64,000 nt of DNA from Alistipes finegoldii DSM 17242 (GCF_000265365.1 NC_018011.1:3303501-3367500); one strand, 5' to 3'; counted from the stretch's first letter, positions 21,233 to 31,019 are shown. The notes: generated by a model not told the origin, from the sequence alone. Numbers and translations are program-made.

Positions 21233-24200
21233 TCATTCCTCCACCTTTTCGATTCTTCCCAGTTTCACGTACCACAAATACCCCTCGGTTTCGGTGTAGC
21301 CCATCTGCCGCAGCAGGGCGAGGTATTCGCGCACCTGACGGCGGTAGCGTTCGGGTTCGCGGCCGCCGAACTTGTAGTCCACGACCACGGCCCGCGTGCC
21401 GCGGATCATCACGCGGTCGGGACGCCGCGCGGAGGAGCCGCCGGGAATGATGATTTCGTTTTCGTTGCGCACGCGCTCCCAGTCCCCGGCGAACCACTCG
21501 CGGGCCGCGGGGTGTTCCAGCGCGCGGGCGATCATCCGCCGCAGGGCGGCGGCTTCGGCGGCGGAAAGCGTGCCGTCGGCCTGCATCCGCTCCACGGCGA
21601 GGCGTATCTGCTCCTCGTCGTCGGCGTTTTCGAAGGCCTTGTGCATCAGGATGCCGAAATTGCGGGGCGAGAGTTCCACCTCTTCCTCCTGCTCGAAATA
21701 ACGCTGCGAGGGGAGCCGCAGGCGCAGGTCGGCGCGCGCCGTGGGGTAGTTTTCCAGCACGACGTGCTCGGCGCCGGACGTTTTGCCGCCGTCGGCGACC
21801 GGGCCGCGGAACTGGCCGAATTCGAACCGCTCGCCCGTTTCGGTGACGGTGTAACGCCCTTCGGCACTGCCCGCGAGGACTTTGTCGCCGTCGGTGAGGA
21901 TGCTTTGGAGGAGCAGTCCGCCGACGGTTTTGCCGCCTTTCTGCGGGATGAAGACATGCAGCGATTCGGCGGCGCGCGTCAGCGCCACGTACAGCAGATT
22001 GACGTTGTCGACGTGCGAGTAGACCAGTTCCCGGTAGTACTCCGCCGAGAATCCCGATTCGGCCATCGACTTCTTGTATTTCACCGGAAAGCGTCCCACG
22101 GCTTCGGCGTCGCCGTGCGCCTCGGCCCAGACGATGTTGGTCACGTTGCCGCCCGACTTGGGGTCCAGCTGCCACGAGCAGTAGGGGATCAGCACCACGC
22201 GCTTTTCGAGTCCCTTGGCCTTGTGTATCGTGGTGATCTCGACGGTCGTTTCGCTCTCCTCGACGCTCAGCGAACGGTTCTGCCCCTGCTGCTCCCACCA
22301 GTCGAGGAACAGCGCGATGTCGGCGATCTTGCTGGAACAGAAGCCGATGATCTGTTCGTGGATCGCCTGCAGGTAGGCCGTCTGCTGTTTGTCGTCCTGC
22401 AGACCGTGCCGCATGACGATGCGTTCGAACGCCTCTTCGGGCGACAGCAGGCGGATCGAGCGGAAGAACGTCCGTTCGTCGTCGGACAGCGGGCGGTCGA
22501 AGCCGCGGCCGAGGTAGTGGTTGTAGACGGCGCGGCTCAGCGAGTCGTCGGGGTTGAGCGACAGCCGCAGGGACGCGGCGATGAACGAACTGACGGGGGC
22601 GTTGCCCACGATCAGCGCCTCCTGCGTCATCACGTCGAAACGGTAGCGGGGATCGGTGTTGCAGCGTTTGAAGTCGAGCAGCTCGGCGGCGACCTTGGCG
22701 CCGTCGGTGGCCCCGCGTACCAGTATCATGATGTCGCGCGGCCGGAATCCCTTGTCCAGCACCTCGCAGATGCGCTCCACGACGGGCGGCTGCTCGGCGA
22801 AGGTCGAGACCGAGACGTAGCCCGGCCGGTCGCTCCGGCGGCGGGGAGTCTGCGCGTGTCCGCGATAGGCGTCGCGCAGGGTGTCGTGCAGTGCGGCCGC
22901 CGCCGCGGGGTTGATGCCGCCCTTTGCGGCCGCTTCGTCGAGCGTCTCGTTCAGCGCCCGGTTGTCGGTCTCGACCACGCGGCCGATGATCTCGTTGTTG
23001 AATTCCACCACGGCGGGCAGGCTGCGGTAATTCTCCCTGAGTATCTCCACCTCGGTGCTGGCCGGGTCGAGCTGCGCCTGCGCCTGCGAGTGGAGGATTT
23101 TCCAGTCGCCGCCCCGCCAGCGGTAGATCGACTGCTTGATGTCGCCCACGATCAGCACCGACGTCGCCTCGCTCTGCGACATGGCGTTTTGCAGCAGGGG
23201 CAGGAAGTTCTCCCACTCCTTGACGGAGGTGTCCTGAAATTCGTCGATCATGAAGTGTTCGAAGCGGTTGCCGACCTTCTCGTAGATGAACGGCGCGTCG
23301 TTGTGGCCGATGAATTCCGAGAGGATGTATTTGGTCTCCGAGAGGAGCATCATGTTCTGCTCGTCGCACAACTGCTGCACCTTGGCGTAGAGGTCCGACA
23401 GCAGCGCGAAGCTGCGGTAGTTCTCGCGCAGCAGGTCGCAGGTGTTCCACGAGCGGACGTTGGCGTCGTACAGATCGCACATTTCGCGCAGCAGGGGTTG
23501 CAGCCGGGCGGCGAGCGGCGCGGCGGGCGATCCCTTGGGCGCCCAGCCTTCGGTCGTCAGGCTCATTTTGCCGACCGTGGCGGTGTAGGGTTTCAGCTCT
23601 CCGGCCGCGACCGTGAGGAAATAGTGGGCGAAACTGCGGCTCTTGCCCGTGAAGTCCGCCGGGCCGACGCCCGCATCGGCCATGATCCGTACGGCCTCGG
23701 CCGCACGCTCCCGCATCTGCTGCTTGGTCGCCGCGGCGCGCGCCGTCGCTTCGCCGACGATGCGGCCCAGCTCCTCGCGCGAGCGGGCGAGGGATAGAGC
23801 CTCCTTGTTCTTCTCCTTGAACAGTTCGCCGCCGAGCGTCAGGATGCCGTCGCGGACGTCCCACTTCTTGCCCTCGTCGATGCGCTCCTGCACGAAGTCC
23901 GTGAGCCAGCGCTGCAGGTCGCGGTCGGTGGTTATCTGCTCGATGAGCGTGTCGGCGCTCTTGGTCAGCACCGAGGCGGTCTCGATCTCGACGTTGTAAT
24001 TGAGGTCGATGCCCAGCTCCTTGATGAAGGCGCGCAGGATGCGCTGGAAAAAGGTGTCGATGGTCAGCACCGTGAAGCGCGAGTAGTCGTGCAGGATTTT
24101 CGAACGCACCTCCGCGGCCCGCCTGCGCACCGTGGCGGCGTCCATGTCCAGTTCGCGGCAGAGGTTTTCGAGGTAGGAGCTTTCGCCGCCCGAAGCCAGC

Positions 24201-24376
24201 AGGTGTATCTCCTTGAGGATGCGCGACTTCATCTCCTCGGTGGCCTTGTTGGTGAAGGTCACGGCGAGGATGTGGCGGTAGATGGAGGGCTGTTCGACCA
24301 CGTCGCGCACGTATTTGTATGCCAACTGGTAGGTCTTGCCCGATCCGGCGCTCGCGTTCAGAATTTTCGCTCTCAC
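21233..24376 (-). CDS. UvrD/AddA-like helicase-nuclease
   Basis: A 1047-residue superfamily 1A helicase with a C-terminal nuclease, the AddA-type subunit of a double-strand-break repair complex. Seen in order: P-loop AKILNASAGSGKTYQLAYKY, AVTFTNKATEEMK, HFMIDEFQDTSVKEWENFL, LIVGDIKQSIYRWRGG, ITTIHKAKGLEKRVV, LLYVALTRAAESLHVF, and the nuclease part NFGILMHKAFENAD and VVVDYKFGGREPE. I chose the GTG start at 24376: upstream in-frame start at 24430 is TTG and lies over the -33 box of a good promoter. The AddB-like partner is encoded at 25409 on the other strand. Confidence 0.92.
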   Translation of the reverse strand: MRAKILNASAGSGKTYQLAYKYVRDVVEQPSIYRHILAVTFTNKATEEMKSRILKEIHLLASGGESSYLENLCRELDMDAATVRRRAAEVRSKILHDYSRFTVLTIDTFFQRILRAFIKELGIDLNYNVEIETASVLTKSADTLIEQITTDRDLQRWLTDFVQERIDEGKKWDVRDGILTLGGELFKEKNKEALSLARSREELGRIVGEATARAAATKQQMRERAAEAVRIMADAGVGPADFTGKSRSFAHYFLTVAAGELKPYTATVGKMSLTTEGWAPKGSPAAPLAARLQPLLREMCDLYDANVRSWNTCDLLRENYRSFALLSDLYAKVQQLCDEQNMMLLSETKYILSEFIGHNDAPFIYEKVGNRFEHFMIDEFQDTSVKEWENFLPLLQNAMSQSEATSVLIVGDIKQSIYRWRGGDWKILHSQAQAQLDPASTEVEILRENYRSLPAVVEFNNEIIGRVVETDNRALNETLDEAAAKGGINPAAAAALHDTLRDAYRGHAQTPRRRSDRPGYVSVSTFAEQPPVVERICEVLDKGFRPRDIMILVRGATDGAKVAAELLDFKRCNTDPRYRFDVMTQEALIVGNAPVSSFIAASLRLSLNPDDSLSRAVYNHYLGRGFDRPLSDDERTFFRSIRLLSPEEAFERIVMRHGLQDDKQQTAYLQAIHEQIIGFCSSKIADIALFLDWWEQQGQNRSLSVEESETTVEITTIHKAKGLEKRVVLIPYCSWQLDPKSGGNVTNIVWAEAHGDAEAVGRFPVKYKKSMAESGFSAEYYRELVYSHVDNVNLLYVALTRAAESLHVFIPQKGGKTVGGLLLQSILTDGDKVLAGSAEGRYTVTETGERFEFGQFRGPVADGGKTSGAEHVVLENYPTARADLRLRLPSQRYFEQEEEVELSPRNFGILMHKAFENADDEEQIRLAVERMQADGTLSAAEAAALRRMIARALEHPAAREWFAGDWERVRNENEIIIPGGSSARRPDRVMIRGTRAVVVDYKFGGREPERYRRQVREYLALLRQMGYTETEGYLWYVKLGRIEKVEE

Positions 24377-24400
24377 TGTCCGAAATGTCGTTTTAGGTAG

Positions 24401-24431
24401 TAAAAGTACAAAACAAATCCCGAACGGCAAA
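24401..24431 (-). promoter_or_regulatory. Promoter of the AddA-like gene
   Basis: On the minus strand TTTG (24431-24428), 19 bp, TACTTTTA (24408-24401). It lies inside the longer reading frame and so supports the GTG start at 24376. Confidence 0.65.
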
Positions 24432-24482
24432 CCGAGGTTTGCAATAATTTCGTAAATTAGCGACGTATTAAAACCGAAAAGT

Positions 24483-25190
24483 ATGAAGAAGATGATTCTG
24501 AGCGCGGTGATGCTGGTTTTTGCCGCATCGGGTTATGCGCAGGAAACGGGCGCTGCGGGCGCCGGAGAGCGCAACGAGTGGCTGCCCACCTTCGAGGCGG
24601 TTGCGGTCGATGCCGATCTGGACGTCAAATTCGTCCGGGTTCCCGACACCGAGGCCCCGAAAATCGTATACGACACCAAAGGCTCTTACACCACCAAGTT
24701 CCGCGCCGAGGTCAAGGACAAGACCCTGCGCATCAGCGAGAAGCCCGATTCGCGCCGTCCCGAACGCACCGAGGTGACGGTCTATTACAACGCGCTGCGG
24801 GCCGTTTCGCTGTCGGGCGCGGCCGCGACGTTCGAGGGGACGCTCGACGCCGCGGTGCTCGACGTGACGGTCAACCGCAAGGCTTCGCTGACGGCGAAGC
24901 TGGACGTCAAGGACCTCAAGATGGAGCAGACGGGATACAGCACGGCGAACCTTTCGGGTTCGGTGCGTTACCTGACGTTGTATGTATCGACGGGCAAGGT
25001 GGCCGCATCCGATCTGGAGGTGATGTCGGCCGAGGTCAATGCCCAGAGCAAGGCCGAGGTGTCGTTGTGGATCACCGACCGTTTCGTGGGCAAGACGACG
25101 ACCAATGCGCGGATCAGCTACAAGGGCGATCCTAAGATCGTACGCGGCGGCGCGAAGTTCATGGGCGGCGAAATCAACCGCGTGGAGTAG
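24483..25190 (+). CDS. Secreted head-GIN / DUF2807-like beta-helix protein
   Basis: A 235-residue protein with a signal peptide (MKKMILSAVMLVFAASGYAQ). The mature part has the pattern of DUF2807 adhesin-like proteins: an N-terminal strand (FEAVAVDADLDVKFVRVPD), then repeated short strands with a rhythm of alternating hydrophobics (LRAVSLSGAAATFEGTLDAA, LDVTVNRKASLTAKL, LKMEQTGYSTANLSGS), as expected of a right-handed beta-helix. Function is unknown; such proteins are exported to the periplasm or surface. It is divergent from the AddA-like gene. No partner sensor genes are adjacent. Confidence 0.75.
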   Translation: MKKMILSAVMLVFAASGYAQETGAAGAGERNEWLPTFEAVAVDADLDVKFVRVPDTEAPKIVYDTKGSYTTKFRAEVKDKTLRISEKPDSRRPERTEVTVYYNALRAVSLSGAAATFEGTLDAAVLDVTVNRKASLTAKLDVKDLKMEQTGYSTANLSGSVRYLTLYVSTGKVAASDLEVMSAEVNAQSKAEVSLWITDRFVGKTTTNARISYKGDPKIVRGGAKFMGGEINRVE

Positions 25191-25408
25191 CGGATGAAGG
25201 GTTTTCGCATATCGGCCCGCCGGAGCGCTCCTGCGGCGGGGCCTGCCGGCTTCTCCGGGCGGGGTGGAACGGGTATTCCTGCGGCGGACGGCGGAGCTGT
25301 CTGGCTTTGCCGGTGTAACCGGCGCACCTGCCGGGATACGGAGACGATTCGGCGGGGGCCGGTGGGGATGCCATTGTTTTACGGGACTGAAAACACTGTA
25401 GGGCGGCT
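25191..25408. other. GC-rich spacer before the AddB-like gene
   Basis: A 218-bp gap rich in GCGGCGGG/CCGGC words with no recognisable gene or TAnnTTTG promoter. Confidence 0.5.
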
Positions 25409-28291
25409 ATGAAAGGATTTCTGGAAGAGGTCGCCGGGGACCTGTATGCCCGATACGGCGAGGGACTGTCCGAGAGGGCCGTGCTCTTTCCGTCGCGGCG
25501 TGCGCGGCTGTTTTTCGTCGATGCCCTGACGCGCATCGCCGGGCGGCCCATGTGGCAGCCCGAATGGGTGACCGTCGACGACCTGATGAGCGAAATATCG
25601 GGCCTGCATGCGGGCGACCGCGTGCGGCTCATCACCGAACTCTATAAGGTCTATTCGGAATTCCACACCGAGCCGTTCGACAAGTTCTATTTCTGGGGCG
25701 ACATGCTCCTCACGGACTTCGACACGATCGACAAGTACCGGATCGACGCGCAGATGCTCTTCCGCAACATCTCCGAAATCAAGGAGATCGAAGCCGACAT
25801 CTCCTACCTGACGCCCGCCCAGCTGCAGATTCTGTCGTTCTGGTCTTCGCTGGGCGAGGAGGCCGATCTTTCGGAGGAGAAACGCCGCTTTCTGGCGATC
25901 TGGAAGACGCTCGGCCCCGTTTACCGCAAATTCCGCCGGCGGCTCGTGTCGCTCGGCATCGCCTACAACGGCATGGTCCAGCGGGCCGCCGCCGACCGCA
26001 TCGCCGAAGGCGCGTTCGCCTTTCCCGAACCGCGGAGGTATGTAGTGGCGGGATTCAACGCCCTGTCGGAGTGCGAAAAGCAGCTCTTCAAATTCCTTGC
26101 TGTTGCCGCCGAAACCGATTTCTACTGGGATTACGACGCTTATTATAAGGACAACCCCGAACAGGAGGCCGGGATGTTCGTGCGCTCGAACGTCGCGCTG
26201 TTTCCGCCCCGGACCGAATTCGCGCACGACAACATGCGGGGCGAAAAGGAGGTCGTCTCCGTGGCCGCCGTGTCGAACGCCGTGCAGTGCAAATACGCCG
26301 CGGCGATTCTCGCGGACCTCGCACGCCGCCGCGCGCAGGAGGACCCCGAAGTCGCCGCCGGGCTGAAGCCCGCCTTGGGCAAGGAGACCGCCGTGGTGCT
26401 GACCGACGAAAACCTGCTGCTGCCGCTGCTGTACGCCCTGCCCGCCGATATAGGCCGTGTGAACGTCACGATGGGTTTTCCCCTGCGGCAGAGCCTTGCC
26501 TACACCTTCGTCGAACGCCTTGTGGAGCTGCAGAACCACCGCCGCAAAAAGGGCGGCGGCTGGACCTTCTACCATGCCGACGTGGCGGGTATTCTGGCGC
26601 ATCCCTATGTCGCCGAGTGCGACGCCGCGCTGACCCGCACGATGCACGAGGAGATCGTCCGCGACCGGCGGATTTCGGTCGATGCCGCATGGCTGGGCCG
26701 CAACGAACTGCTGAAACGGATCTTTTCGCCCGCGGCGGAGTGGCGCGAGCTGTCCGATTACCTGCTGGGCGTGATCGCCGCCGTGGCGCGCCAGCCCTAC
26801 GAGGGCGACGACGCCAGACAGCGGGTCGAATTTCTGGCCGTCATCGCCGAGCAGGTGACCAAACTGCGCAACTCGCTCGACGAATGCGACATCGAGCTTG
26901 CGACCGAGGTGTATACCTCGCTGCTGCGCCGCCATTTGCAGACGCTGCGCATCCCCTTCGAGGGCGAACCGCTGGAGGGGATTCAGATCATGGGTATTCT
27001 GGAGACCCGCAATGTCGATTTCGAGAACGTCATCCTTCTCTCGATGAACGACGACAATTTTCCGGGCAACCACGTCGCGCAGTCGTCGTTCATTCCCTAC
27101 AACCTGCGTGCGGCCTACGAACTGCCCACGCCGGAACACCACGAAGGGGTCTATGCCTACTATTTCTACCGCCTGATCCAGCGCGCGAAGAGCGTGCATA
27201 TGCTCTACTGTTCGCATGCCGACGACAAATCGACGGGCGAGCCGAGCCGCTATATCTACCAGCTGGATTACGAGAGCGGCTTCGACGTGCGCAAGATCGA
27301 GGTGGGGGTGGACGTGAACCTCGCCGAGACGGCTCCGATCGAGGTGGCGAAGGACGGGGAGGTGATGCGGCGGCTGGAACGCTTCGTCGATGCCGAAAGT
27401 CCCGCCGCGCTTTCGCCGACGGCGTTTTTCCGCTACGTGGCCTGCCCGCTGCGCTTCTATTTCCACTCCGTGGCCCGGCTCGAAGCCGACGACGAGATTT
27501 CGGAGGAGGTCGATGCGCCGATGTTCGGCACGATCCTTCACGCCGCCGTGCAGACGCTCTACGCCCGGATCGTGGGCGAGGAGCATCCCGGCCAGACCCT
27601 GCGGGCGATGATCCGTTCGGGCGAGGTCGCCGCGGCGGTCGAGCGGGCGATCAACGAAAATTATTTGCAGGACGAACGCGCTTCGGCCGAAGATTATACG
27701 GGCAACCTGCTGCTGGTGAAGGATATCGTCACGCGCTACCTGCGTGGCGGGGTGATGCCTTACGATGCGGCGCACGATGCGTTCGCCGTGTCGGGACTGG
27801 AGGAGCGGGTGGCTTATTCCTTCCCGTTCCGCGCCGGGGAGCGCGAGCTGGAGATGAAGTTCGGGGGCATCGCCGACCGTATCGACATGCTCGGCGACGG
27901 CGCGCTGCGGGTCGTGGACTACAAGACCGGGGCGCCGCATCTGGAGTTCGACGGCGTGGAGAGCCTTTTCACCGGAACCGGCAAACAGCGGCTGTCCAAT
28001 ATCCTGCAGACGCTGCTCTATTCGATGATCCTGCACCATACGCGGGGCTGCGACGCCGAACCCGCGCTCTACTACGTCCGCAGCATGAACCGCCCCGACT
28101 ATTCGCCGCAGCTGGACGACAAGCAGCTGGGCGTCAGGGGGGCGCGCTATACGCTTTACCGCGAACGTTTCGAGGAGCTGCTGCGCGCGCAGCTGGCCGA
28201 AATGTACGACCCTGCGGTGCCGTTCCGCCAGTGCGAGGACGCCGATACGTGCAAGTTCTGCGATTTCCGGATAATCTGCAAACGGGGCTGA
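25409..28291 (+). CDS. AddB-like PD-(D/E)XK nuclease
   Basis: A 960-residue protein matching the inactivated-helicase plus nuclease subunit of AddAB-type break-repair complexes. The N-terminus has RAVLFPSRRARLFFVDAL, the mid part ILETRNVDFENVILLSMND, and the C-terminus the nuclease signatures MFGTILHAAVQTLYARIV and LRVVDYKTGAPHLEF. Four cysteines expected of an iron-sulfur staple are present: Cys679 in ACPLRFYFHSV and Cys948, Cys951, Cys957 in TCKFCDFRIIC. The start matches the first in-frame Met before the conserved block. It is convergent with the HAD gene, seven bases away. Confidence 0.9.
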   Translation: MKGFLEEVAGDLYARYGEGLSERAVLFPSRRARLFFVDALTRIAGRPMWQPEWVTVDDLMSEISGLHAGDRVRLITELYKVYSEFHTEPFDKFYFWGDMLLTDFDTIDKYRIDAQMLFRNISEIKEIEADISYLTPAQLQILSFWSSLGEEADLSEEKRRFLAIWKTLGPVYRKFRRRLVSLGIAYNGMVQRAAADRIAEGAFAFPEPRRYVVAGFNALSECEKQLFKFLAVAAETDFYWDYDAYYKDNPEQEAGMFVRSNVALFPPRTEFAHDNMRGEKEVVSVAAVSNAVQCKYAAAILADLARRRAQEDPEVAAGLKPALGKETAVVLTDENLLLPLLYALPADIGRVNVTMGFPLRQSLAYTFVERLVELQNHRRKKGGGWTFYHADVAGILAHPYVAECDAALTRTMHEEIVRDRRISVDAAWLGRNELLKRIFSPAAEWRELSDYLLGVIAAVARQPYEGDDARQRVEFLAVIAEQVTKLRNSLDECDIELATEVYTSLLRRHLQTLRIPFEGEPLEGIQIMGILETRNVDFENVILLSMNDDNFPGNHVAQSSFIPYNLRAAYELPTPEHHEGVYAYYFYRLIQRAKSVHMLYCSHADDKSTGEPSRYIYQLDYESGFDVRKIEVGVDVNLAETAPIEVAKDGEVMRRLERFVDAESPAALSPTAFFRYVACPLRFYFHSVARLEADDEISEEVDAPMFGTILHAAVQTLYARIVGEEHPGQTLRAMIRSGEVAAAVERAINENYLQDERASAEDYTGNLLLVKDIVTRYLRGGVMPYDAAHDAFAVSGLEERVAYSFPFRAGERELEMKFGGIADRIDMLGDGALRVVDYKTGAPHLEFDGVESLFTGTGKQRLSNILQTLLYSMILHHTRGCDAEPALYYVRSMNRPDYSPQLDDKQLGVRGARYTLYRERFEELLRAQLAEMYDPAVPFRQCEDADTCKFCDFRIICKRG

Positions 28292-28297
28292 GACGGT

Positions 28298-28945
28298 TCA
28301 GAGTTTCACCCTGAAATACGACGCTCCGCTGCGGCGGGCCGCTTCGAGACCGATCTCGGAATCCTCGAAAATCAGGGTTTCGCGCGGCGTGCAGCCCTCG
28401 CGGCGCATGGCTTCCAGAAAACAGTCCGGGGCGGGTTTGCTGCGCGCGACGTCGGCGCCCGAAAGAATCCCGTCCACCGCGTTTTCCTCCGGCAGTCTCT
28501 CTCCTTTGCGTGACGTGTCTTCGTCCGGCGTTTCGAGACGCCGGACGGCTTGCGGTCCGGCGATTCCCAGATGCCGCATGGCGTTGTCGATATTGGCGCG
28601 GCTGCCCGTCGAGACGATCCACACGCGGCCGCCCTGCGCACGGAACTGCCGGCAGAAATCCCATAACGGCCTATTGAGCCGCACGGTGTCGAAAAACGTG
28701 GGGTAGAGCGCGATCTTGCGCAGCCGCAGCCGTTCGCGTTCGGCCGGGTCGGCGATGCCGATCCGGGTCAGGAAATCGTCGCACCGCATGCCGAAATAGC
28801 GGGCCGCATACTCCTCTTCGGTGAGCGTATAACCCGCTTCGCGCAGCGTGGCGACATAGGCGAGCGTGTTGGCACGCCGGGTGTCGGCCAGCGTGCCGTC
28901 GAAATCCAGAAGGATCAGTTTTATTTCGGAGCCGGGGTGTGTCAT
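28298..28945 (-). CDS. HAD-superfamily phosphatase (beta-PGM/phosphoglycolate-like)
   Basis: A 215-residue HAD hydrolase. Motif I LILLDFDGTLADTRR (both catalytic Asp), motif II WIVSTGSRANI, motif III SKPAPDCF (Lys) and motif IV LIFEDSEIGLEAARRSG are all visible, with a helical cap after motif I. Between GIAGPQAVRRL and LSGADVARSKPAPD there are about 25 extra charged residues compared with the usual spacing, a smaller example of the inserts seen elsewhere. Substrate not predictable. It follows the two M23 peptidase genes on the same strand after a 62-bp gap. Confidence 0.9.
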   Translation of the reverse strand: MTHPGSEIKLILLDFDGTLADTRRANTLAYVATLREAGYTLTEEEYAARYFGMRCDDFLTRIGIADPAERERLRLRKIALYPTFFDTVRLNRPLWDFCRQFRAQGGRVWIVSTGSRANIDNAMRHLGIAGPQAVRRLETPDEDTSRKGERLPEENAVDGILSGADVARSKPAPDCFLEAMRREGCTPRETLIFEDSEIGLEAARRSGASYFRVKL

Positions 28946-29007
28946 GTCGTGGCGGAAAATAGGGAACGCCGCAGAAGGCGCGGTTTTTTGAGTTTCGGTG
29001 CAGGCTG

Positions 29008-29958
29008 TCAATCGAACGACTGCATGCCCGACTGGGCGATGCGCATCAGACGCTGGTATTCGGTGGGCGAAAGCTCCATGAAGAAGTAGTGGATCGGGTC
29101 CACGCGCATGCCGTTGTAGCGGACTTCGTAATGGAGGTGGGGCGCCAGCGAAAGGCCCGTGTCGCCCGAAAGGGCGATGATGTCGCCGCGGCGCACCTGC
29201 TGGCCCTTGCGGACGTTGATCTTCGAGAGGTGGTTGTACGAAGTCTCGTAGCCGTTGCCGTGGTCGATGACGACGGTCTGTCCCGACGTCGAGTTGCGCT
29301 GGGCCACCTCGCGCACCGTTCCGTCGGCCGTGGCGAAGACGCGCGACCCTTCGGGAATGGTGTAGTCCACGCCCTGATGCGATTGCAGCGTCTTGTAGAA
29401 GGGGTGGATGCGCATGCCGTACGAAGCCGTGAGCAGCGTCAGCTGCTTGTTGATCACGGGCTGGATCGACGGGATGTTGTCGCACCGGCTGCCGGCCGAG
29501 TCGATGCGCGCCTGCAGGTCGAGGTAGGTGTCGTTCAGCTCGTCGAGCCGCGTCTCCATTTCGGCCACGCGTTCGCGCAGCTCGCGTTTGAGACGGCGCG
29601 ACGAACGGTTGAAGATGTTTTCGTAGGTGGCGGCCTGCTTGCGCTCGTACTCCGAGTCGAAGTCGTAGGGGTCCGACTCGAAGAGGATGCGGAAGACGTT
29701 GCGGTCGCGTTCCGAGAGGTTGCGCATCACCGTCGTCAGCGTGTCGTATCGCTGGACGAGGGCCGTGTATTCGCGGCGCAGGCGGTCGGTCGAGTGCTTG
29801 AGCTCGTACTCGACGGGCGTGTCGAAGAACACCGAGAAACCGATGTAGTAGAGCACGGCGACGCCCGCCCATACGAAGAAATGGATCGTGGCGCGTATGA
29901 TGTTCTGTTTGCGGCGCTTACGCTTGCGAAGCCGTATCAGGTCCTTTTTTCCGGCCAT
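29008..29958 (-). CDS. M23-family membrane-anchored peptidase (second of two)
   Basis: A 316-residue protein with a basic N-terminus, one membrane helix at about 24-44, a long coiled-coil-like region (about 50-160) and a C-terminal LytM domain. Zinc ligands of an active peptidase are present: the HQGVDYTIPEGSRVFA motif (HxxxD) and HLHYEVRYNG (HxH), so it can probably cut peptidoglycan cross-bridges, or regulate a hydrolase. It starts three bases after the stop of a similar upstream gene. Both are likely envelope-located with the domain in the periplasm. Confidence 0.92.
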   Translation of the reverse strand: MAGKKDLIRLRKRKRRKQNIIRATIHFFVWAGVAVLYYIGFSVFFDTPVEYELKHSTDRLRREYTALVQRYDTLTTVMRNLSERDRNVFRILFESDPYDFDSEYERKQAATYENIFNRSSRRLKRELRERVAEMETRLDELNDTYLDLQARIDSAGSRCDNIPSIQPVINKQLTLLTASYGMRIHPFYKTLQSHQGVDYTIPEGSRVFATADGTVREVAQRNSTSGQTVVIDHGNGYETSYNHLSKINVRKGQQVRRGDIIALSGDTGLSLAPHLHYEVRYNGMRVDPIHYFFMELSPTEYQRLMRIAQSGMQSFD

Positions 29959-29961
29959 ACG

Positions 29962-30960
29962 TTACATTTCGAAATTGGTTTCACGCATCCGCGCCATCAG
30001 GTCGTCGTATTCGGCGGCGGTCATGTCGCGGTTGAAATAGTTGACCGGATTCACGGGCGTACCCTTGTGAATCACTTCGTAGTGGAGATGGGGGCCTGTC
30101 GAGCGGCCCGTGTTGCCCGTTTCGGCGATCACCTGACCGCGGGTCACGCGTTCGCCCGGTTTGACCAGCACCTTGCTCAGGTGGGCGTAGCGGGTCTTGT
30201 AGCCGAAACCGTGGTTTACGAGCACCTGATAGCCGTAGCCGCCGTTGTAGCCGCTGCCGACGGCCAGTTCCACCTCGCCGTCGCCGGTGGCGTATACCGG
30301 CGTACCCCGGTCGCAGCCGAAATCGACGCCCGTGTGGGCCTGCACGCGGTGGAGTACGGGGTGGTAGCGGCGCGGCGAGAATGCGCCGATGTGGTTGTTG
30401 TGCAGCGCCGAACGGTCGATGGGCCAGATGGCCGGAACCGCCGCCGACATCTTCTCCTTGTCCTGCGAGAAGGCCTGCAGTTCGTCGAACGACACCGATT
30501 CGAGGTAGAGCGTGCGGGCCAGCGCGTCGAGCTGCCGCCACGTGCCGACCATCAGCGGGGCGTAGTCGTCGTCGAGCAGCGCGGCGTATTTGGTGTCGGG
30601 GTAGGGCTGCCAGACGCCTTCGATCGACATCGTGTCGGTCGAGAAGAGCGAACGGTAGACGTAGTTGTCGCGGTGGCGTATTTCGTCCACGTGGCGCTGC
30701 GCCGTGCGGATGCGGTCCTGCAGGATGCGGTATTTGATCACCAGATCGCGGTTCTCGCGGATGATGCGGTACATCTTCGGGGTGTAGAAGAAGTAGGAGA
30801 AGAGTACGTTGGCGATCGAGACGAGAATGAAGCCGATGAGTATCTTGCGGATCAGACGGTAGGTGCGCAGGCGGAACGGGGCGGTGACCACGTCGCGCGT
30901 CAGTGTCTGCGCCTCGTGCGTCAGCGTGTGTGTATCCGATCTTTGCCCTTTTTGCCCCAT
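29962..30960 (-). CDS. M23-family membrane-anchored peptidase (first of two)
   Basis: A 332-residue paralogue of the next gene: cytoplasmic N-terminus of about 35 residues, one helix (KILIGFILVSIANVLFSYFF), helical stalk and a C-terminal LytM domain with HTGVDFGCDRGTPVYATGDG and HLHYEVIHKG, both metal sites intact. Sequence similarity to its neighbour and tandem order suggest duplication. The promoter is at 30989-31019 and overlaps that of alaS on the opposite strand. Confidence 0.92.
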   Translation of the reverse strand: MGQKGQRSDTHTLTHEAQTLTRDVVTAPFRLRTYRLIRKILIGFILVSIANVLFSYFFYTPKMYRIIRENRDLVIKYRILQDRIRTAQRHVDEIRHRDNYVYRSLFSTDTMSIEGVWQPYPDTKYAALLDDDYAPLMVGTWRQLDALARTLYLESVSFDELQAFSQDKEKMSAAVPAIWPIDRSALHNNHIGAFSPRRYHPVLHRVQAHTGVDFGCDRGTPVYATGDGEVELAVGSGYNGGYGYQVLVNHGFGYKTRYAHLSKVLVKPGERVTRGQVIAETGNTGRSTGPHLHYEVIHKGTPVNPVNYFNRDMTAAEYDDLMARMRETNFEM

Positions 30961-30988
30961 CGTGGAAAAAACTCCTGTTAATAGGATG

Positions 30989-31019
30989 CAAATTTAACTT
31001 TAATTGTGTAATTTTGCAA
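30989..31019 (-). promoter_or_regulatory. Promoter of the M23 peptidase pair, overlapping an alaS -7 box
   Basis: Minus strand: TTG (31019-31017), 20 bp, TAAATTTG (30996-30989). On the plus strand TAATTTTG at 31009-31016 is a -7 candidate for alaS, but without a clear -33 box. The two promoters would occupy the same DNA. Confidence 0.65.

Noticed and set aside
24377..24430. Upstream start for the AddA-like protein
   Set aside because: The codon is TTG, the added residues are unlike family N-termini, and the promoter elements lie within this stretch.
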